Shown here: positions 22,471 through 25,658 of the stretch, piece by piece | Position numbering within the stretch: the stretch's first letter is position 1 | Layout: every line of letters starts with the position of its first letter | Origin: DASUZB01 sp036377075 | GTDB taxonomy: Bacteria; Actinomycetota; CALGFH01 | Assembly (NCBI GenBank): GCA_036377075.1 | Contig: DASUZB010000249.1 | Location: 1-25,658, forward strand | DNA length: 25,658 bases | Reading direction: 5' to 3' | Notes under the pieces: model-generated | What the model was told of the DNA's origin: nothing | Seen by the model: the letters and a program-made list of their open reading frames with translations, nothing else | Databases searched by the model: none | Position numbers and translations under genes: made by a program

Positions 22471-22851
22471 ATGCCCCAGCCATCGCCAACCCGCCGCGAC
22501 CCGCGGCACGAGCTCGGCCGCCGGGCCGAGGCGCTCGCATGCGACCGCCTGGCAGCCGCCGGCCTGGTGGTGGTGGCGCGCAACTGGCGCTGCCGGCACG
22601 GCGAGATCGACCTGGTCGCGACCGCCCCCGGCCTGGTCGTCTTCTGCGAGGTCAAGGCGCGCCGGGGCAGCGCCTACGGCACCCCGGCGGCCGCCGTCAC
22701 CGCGCGCAAGCAGGCCCGCCTGCGCGCGCTCGCCGCGGCCTGGCTGGCGAGCACCGCCCACCCGCCCAGCCGCGTCCGCTTCGACGTGGTCGCGGTCACC
22801 TGGCCGAGAGGCGAGGTAGCGCGCCTCGACCATCTCGAAGGGGCGTTCTGA
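22471..22851 (+). CDS. yraN: UPF0102 (YraN) family putative nuclease
   Basis: A 126-aa protein with the restriction-nuclease-like fold of UPF0102. Key residues are E20 in ELGRRAEALA, RNWRCRHGEIDLVA (E45, D47) and VFCEVKARRGSAYG (E60, K62), an E-D-ExK type metal site. The family's exact role is unresolved. ATG 22471 has GGAG about six bases upstream; the in-frame start at 22357 would add 38 low-complexity residues. In many actinobacteria it is followed by comM and dprA, which are absent here. A tail-like copy of its C-terminus (HLEGAF) recurs at about 25080. Confidence 0.92.
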   Translation: MPQPSPTRRDPRHELGRRAEALACDRLAAAGLVVVARNWRCRHGEIDLVATAPGLVVFCEVKARRGSAYGTPAAAVTARKQARLRALAAAWLASTAHPPSRVRFDVVAVTWPRGEVARLDHLEGAF

Positions 22852-22898
22852 CAGCCGGGGCCGCTCGAAGTCCCGGCCGCCGTCGAAGGCCCCGTGAC

Positions 22899-22928
22899 TT
22901 GACATCCTTGTCTACCTAACGCTTCTAT
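22899..22928 (+). promoter_or_regulatory. Promoter and possible operator of the padR unit
   Basis: TTGACA (22899-22904), 18-base spacer, TTCTAT (22923-22928). GACA and TGTC around the -35 (22901-22912) form a small dyad that could take part in PadR autoregulation. Because the -10 overlaps the ATG at 22927, that ATG is unlikely to be the translation start. Confidence 0.55.
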
Positions 22929-22956
22929 GCATACGACTTCGAGGCATGGAGGTGCG

Positions 22957-23316
22957 GTGCACATCGACAAGGACCTGGTCGCGGCCTCGTCGACACCATT
23001 CGTGCTCGCGATCCTGGCCGAGGGCGAGAGCTACGGCTATGCGATCGTGAAGCGAGTGCGTGAGCTCTCCGAGGGTGAGCTCGAGTGGACCGACGGGATG
23101 CTATATCCCCTGCTGCACCGTCTCCTCCGGCAGGGGTACGTGACCACGGAGTGGCGAACGCCGCCCGGAGGGCGTCGCCGCAGGTACTACGCGATCACCG
23201 ACGACGGGCGAGCAGCGCTCGCCGACCAGCAACGGCAGTGGGCCACCGTCGCCCGTGCGTTGGGTGACGTATGGCCAGGCTCCGGTGGGCTGCTGCCGGC
23301 GCTCGGTGAGGCATGA
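22957..23316 (+). CDS. PadR-family transcriptional regulator
   Basis: A 119-aa winged-helix repressor of the short PadR subfamily. Seen: STPFVLAILAEGESYGYAIV (helix 1-2), DGMLYPLLHRLLRQGYV (recognition helix and wing start) and GGRRRRYYAITDDGRAAL (wing). A short C-terminal helix would dimerise. GTG 22957 with GGAGG just upstream fits the promoter position. The stop overlaps the next ATG, so regulator and membrane protein are co-translated. PadR proteins commonly control an adjacent transporter and respond to a small molecule, here unknown. Confidence 0.88.
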   Translation: MHIDKDLVAASSTPFVLAILAEGESYGYAIVKRVRELSEGELEWTDGMLYPLLHRLLRQGYVTTEWRTPPGGRRRRYYAITDDGRAALADQQRQWATVARALGDVWPGSGGLLPALGEA

Positions 23317-24662
23317 CGATGGATGGCACCGAGACCCAGATTGCTGCCTGGCGTGCCTACGTCGCCAAGGCCCCGGCCGTCGACGGCCGCGACGTCGACG
23401 AGCTGGAGGCGCACCTTCGCGACCAGATGGCCGAGCTGGACGCAGCCGGACTCACCTCCGACGAGGCCTTCCTCGTCGCCGTGAAGCGCATGGGGGACCT
23501 CGACACCCTGTCGCGGGAGTTCGCACGCGAGCACAGCGGCCGCCTGTGGAAGCAACTCGTCCTGCATGGTGACGATCAGCCGGCGCAGTCGTCCAGCGGG
23601 TGGGTCGAGGCGCTCGCCTTCGCCCTAGCTGCCGCTGTGGTGATCCAGGTCGTCCGCCTCGTGGCGCAGTTCCCCGAGGAGCAGCCCGCGTGGCTGGCGC
23701 GAAACGTCGGGCTGTTCGTGCTGCCGTTCCTGTCAGGGTACTTCGCCCGCCGCCGGCAGCTCGACCCCCGGCGATGGGTGCTGACGGGCGCGCCGTTCGT
23801 GCTCGCCGCGTCCGTGGTCAACCTCTACCCGTTCCGTGAGGGTTCGGCCACCGAGGTTCTCGTCGTGCTCCATCTGCCCGTCGTGCTGTGGTTCGCGGTC
23901 GCCTACCCGTACATGGGCGGCACGATCCGGTCGCACGATCGGCGCATGGACTTCGTTCGCTTCACGGGCGAGTGGTTCATCTACTACGTGTTGATGGCAC
24001 TCGGGGGCGGGGTGCTCCTCGGACTGACCGTGGCGATCCTCGAGCCCACGGGTGCCGTCGACGGGAAGCGGATCATCGAGTGGGTGCTGCCCTCGGGTGC
24101 GGCCGGTGCCGTGGTCGTGGCCGCATGGCTCGTCGAGTCGAAGCAACGGGTCGTGGAGAACATGGCGCCGGTGCTCACCATGCTCTTCACGCCGCTGTTC
24201 GCGGTCATGCTGGCCGGCGCCGCGGTCGTCTATGCCCTGACCGGGCTCGGCGGGGCGTTCGATCGCGAGCTGCTCGGCGTCTTCGACGCCCTGCTGGTGG
24301 TGGTGCTCGGGCTCGTCCTGTACGGGATGTCCGCCCGGGATCCGTCGATGCCGTCGGGTTGGATGGACCGCTTCCAGCTGGTCGCCGTCGTCAGCGCTCT
24401 CGTGCTCGACGTGATGGTGCTGGGCGCGATGGTGGCCCGGATCGGCGAGTTCGGGTTCACCCCGAACCGGACTGTGGCGCTCGGTCTCAACCTGGTGCTG
24501 CTCGTGAACCTGGCCGGGGCCGCCTGGCTCTCGGTGCAGTTCCTCACGGGACGGATCGCCTTCCACCGCCTCGAGCGATGGCAGACCGCCTACCTCCCCG
24601 TCTTCGCCCTCTGGGCAGCGACCGTCGTCGCCGTCCTCCCCCTGCTGTTCGCCTTCTCCTGA
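23313..24662 (+). CDS. Polytopic membrane protein with permease-prefix-like N-terminus
   Basis: A 449-aa protein. Residues 1-80 are soluble and helical, with DVDELEAHLRDQMAELDAAGL and DEAFLVAVKRMGDLDTLSREFAREH, matching the permease-prefix-type domain often found after PadR genes. From about 95 to the end I count roughly eleven hydrophobic segments (for example 96-119, 180-202, 221-244 and the last one ending LPLLFAFS). No catalytic motif is seen, so transport or sensing is inferred from context only. The ATG overlaps the padR stop. A broken ABC ATPase gene follows 80 bases later, suggesting an original PadR-membrane protein-ABC exporter unit. Confidence 0.75.
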   Translation: MTMDGTETQIAAWRAYVAKAPAVDGRDVDELEAHLRDQMAELDAAGLTSDEAFLVAVKRMGDLDTLSREFAREHSGRLWKQLVLHGDDQPAQSSSGWVEALAFALAAAVVIQVVRLVAQFPEEQPAWLARNVGLFVLPFLSGYFARRRQLDPRRWVLTGAPFVLAASVVNLYPFREGSATEVLVVLHLPVVLWFAVAYPYMGGTIRSHDRRMDFVRFTGEWFIYYVLMALGGGVLLGLTVAILEPTGAVDGKRIIEWVLPSGAAGAVVVAAWLVESKQRVVENMAPVLTMLFTPLFAVMLAGAAVVYALTGLGGAFDRELLGVFDALLVVVLGLVLYGMSARDPSMPSGWMDRFQLVAVVSALVLDVMVLGAMVARIGEFGFTPNRTVALGLNLVLLVNLAGAAWLSVQFLTGRIAFHRLERWQTAYLPVFALWAATVVAVLPLLFAFS

Positions 24663-24740
24663 CAGGGAGGCGGGCCGGGGAACGCGCGAAGAACCCGGCA
24701 CGCCTCGGATCCGGCGGCGCGACACAACGAACGGAGAGCA

Positions 24741-24860
24741 ATGTTTGATCGCGGTACGAGGTCTGACCAGCGGTACGGCGACACCGTCGCCGTCGACGAC
24801 CTGACGTTCGAGGTCCGACCCGGCGTGGTGACCGGGTTCCTCGGTCCGACCGGCGCGGGC
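24741..24860 (+). pseudogene. ABC transporter ATPase, 5' fragment with frameshift
   Basis: Two frames together give the standard start of an ABC-2-type ATPase: LIAVRGLT from TTG 24745 in one frame, then RYGDTVAVDDLTFEVRPG and GFLGPTGAG in the next, with a one-base loss near 24769 where an A of the expected Lys codon is missing. The gene is cut in the Walker A motif right after GPTGAG and continues in frame into transposase sequence. The remaining 200 or so residues are absent. GGAGAG upstream serves as ribosome binding site. It belongs with the preceding PadR/permease unit. Confidence 0.65.
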
Positions 24861-24990
24861 ATCATCGACCAGCTCGACCTCGGACCGTTCCTGCACGCCT
24901 ACCGGGCCGATGGGCACGGCCGCCAGGCCTACGATCCCAAGCTGCTGCTGGCATGCTGCTGTACGGGACGTCCGTTCAGACCGCCGAGAG
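24861..24990 (+). pseudogene. IS1182-like transposase, N-terminal fragment
   Basis: IIDQLDLGPFLHAYRADGHG followed by RQAYDPKLLL matches the start of IS1182/IS1634-type DDE transposases. A one-base loss near 24953 breaks the frame: the next frame reads MLLYG, the expected continuation. No catalytic DDE region and no terminal inverted repeat are visible. It is fused directly to the ABC fragment. Confidence 0.6.
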
Positions 24991-24998
24991 GACGATAG

Positions 24999-25100
24999 GT
25001 CGTCGGCCTGGTCGCTGGAGTGGTTCGAGTGCAGGAAACGTCCACTCCTGGCCGAGGAGGAGGTGAGCCGGATGTCGTCCACCTCGAAGGGGCCTTCTGA
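24999..25100 (+). pseudogene. Possible second YraN C-terminal fragment
   Basis: The frame after the stop at 24996-24998 reads VVGLVAGVVRVQETSTPGRG, then GGEPDVVHLEGAF and a stop. The ending HLEGAF plus stop is identical to that of the intact yraN (22851), and CTCGAAGGGGC-TTCTGA is shared at DNA level with one mismatch. This suggests a decayed UPF0102 tail, but the shared part is short and could be chance. Confidence 0.35.
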
Positions 25101-25141
25101 GCACCCTCGGCCAGGCCCGGGCTACGGAGCGATCCTGGCCC

Positions 25142-25330
25142 TCATCTCGAGCTCAGAGACCTCGGGTGCGTGCCGGTCGGGATCGCGAGCATCGCCACCG
25201 CCGATACGTCGTTGCGTGAGGGATTCAGCCGCTGACGAGCCAGCTCGTAGGTGAACAGCACGCCGACCAGCTTGGAGTTGCCGTAGGCGTGCATCCCGTC
25301 GAACCGCTGCGCTCCCTGCCGGTCGGCCCG
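25142..25330 (-). pseudogene. Short-chain dehydrogenase (SDR) fragment
   Basis: On the minus strand, about 25310 down to 25210 reads RFDGMHAYGNSKLVGVLFTY then ELAR, containing the SDR catalytic YxxSK. Both the NAD-binding N-terminus and the C-terminal substrate part are missing; after ELAR the sequence (QRLNPSRNDVSAVAM) no longer looks like an SDR. Intact relatives are 250-320 aa. Confidence 0.55.
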
Positions 25331-25380
25331 GCCGCTCGCTGGTTGCCGTTCCTCGGACCGGCCAAGCGCTGACGGGAGGG

Positions 25381-25658
25381 TCATCGCGCAGGTTCTGGTT
25401 CGGCCGCGCGCCGCCGGATCGCGATCAGGAGTGGGGCGAAGAACGCCGCCAACTCGGCGTAGGCGTCGAGCGGGAGCACGTGGGAGACGTACTGATCCGG
25501 CCGGACGACGACGAGCGCGCCCTGGTCGCGGGCGATGCGGCGCAGGTCGAAGATGTCGTCGCCCCTGGAGTCGGGAGTGAACGCCTTCTCGTAGTCGACG
25601 AGGCCGTAGCGGCCCTTGCGCGGGCCACATCCAACGATCAGCACGTCGACCTCGTCCG
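25381..25658 (-). pseudogene. FAD-binding aromatic monooxygenase with internal deletion (runs off the window)
   Basis: The minus-strand frame is open to the window edge. It starts DEVDVLIVGCGP, the N-terminal FAD motif of phenol 2-monooxygenase-type enzymes, and passes at once into RKGRYGLVDYEKAFTPDSRG and DDIFDLRRIARDQGALVVVR, then PDQYVSHVLPLDAYAELAAF, the C-terminal thioredoxin-like dimerisation domain. About 450-500 residues between the two are missing, although the frame is kept. It cannot bind FAD or substrate in this state. Confidence 0.6.

Noticed and set aside
24910..25254. 114-codon plus-strand frame over the fragment zone
   Set aside because: No family resemblance; it overlaps recognisable fragments in other frames.

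Overview
The window is very GC-rich, uses GTG and TTG starts freely, and carries the conserved actinobacterial order rsmD-coaD-DUF177-rpmF-rnc-(fpg)-smc-ftsY-ffh-rpsP-khpA-rimM-trmD-rplS-lepB-rnhB-DUF2469-yraN. DUF2469, an FtsY with an N-terminal membrane anchor, an Eis-like acetyltransferase, an EspC/WXG-type module and a SARP fragment all point to Actinomycetota. Species level cannot be read from the sequence; an uncultured or soil lineage is a guess.

Layout. 1-2.2 kb: rsmD, coaD and an overlapping chain DUF177-rpmF-rnc. 3.2-5.1 kb: a three-gene cassette placed between rnc and the Fpg-family gene: a small EspC-like protein, a WXG-type toxin candidate with an unassigned C-terminal domain, and a likely immunity protein. 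5.2-7.4 kb: an Fpg/Nei-type glycosylase of a non-classical kind, an L,D-transpeptidase lipoprotein and acylphosphatase. 7.4-7.95 kb: a 62-residue coiled-coil protein behind two good promoters and a long leader, closed by two tandem terminators. 8.2-14.6 kb: smc, ftsY and ffh (chromosome organisation and co-translational membrane targeting). 14.6-15.2 kb: a cut-off SARP regulator gene and two long palindromes. 15.2-19.6 kb: rpsP-khpA-rimM-trmD, rplS-lepB, rnhB-DUF2469 and a 40-residue membrane protein (ribosome biogenesis, export and DNA repair). 19.7-22.3 kb: a flavin monooxygenase-like gene convergent with an Eis-like acetyltransferase, separated by a 95-bp inverted-repeat element holding both stop codons. 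22.5-24.7 kb: yraN, then a PadR regulator with an overlapping polytopic membrane protein. 24.7-25.66 kb: a chain of short broken gene pieces (ABC ATPase, IS1182-like transposase, a possible second YraN tail, SDR, FAD monooxygenase with an internal deletion).

Regulation. A TANNCT -10 hexamer recurs before many genes. acyP and rnhB have it exactly six bases before ATG, the spacing expected for leaderless mRNA. Several leaders (DUF177, rpsP, rplS, smc) have a perfect or near-perfect stem-loop close to the predicted 5' end. The best candidates for something new are the WXG toxin/immunity cassette, the 62-residue protein with its structured leader, the 42-bp dyad at the rpsP start site and the 95-bp element. 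None of this was tested by database search.
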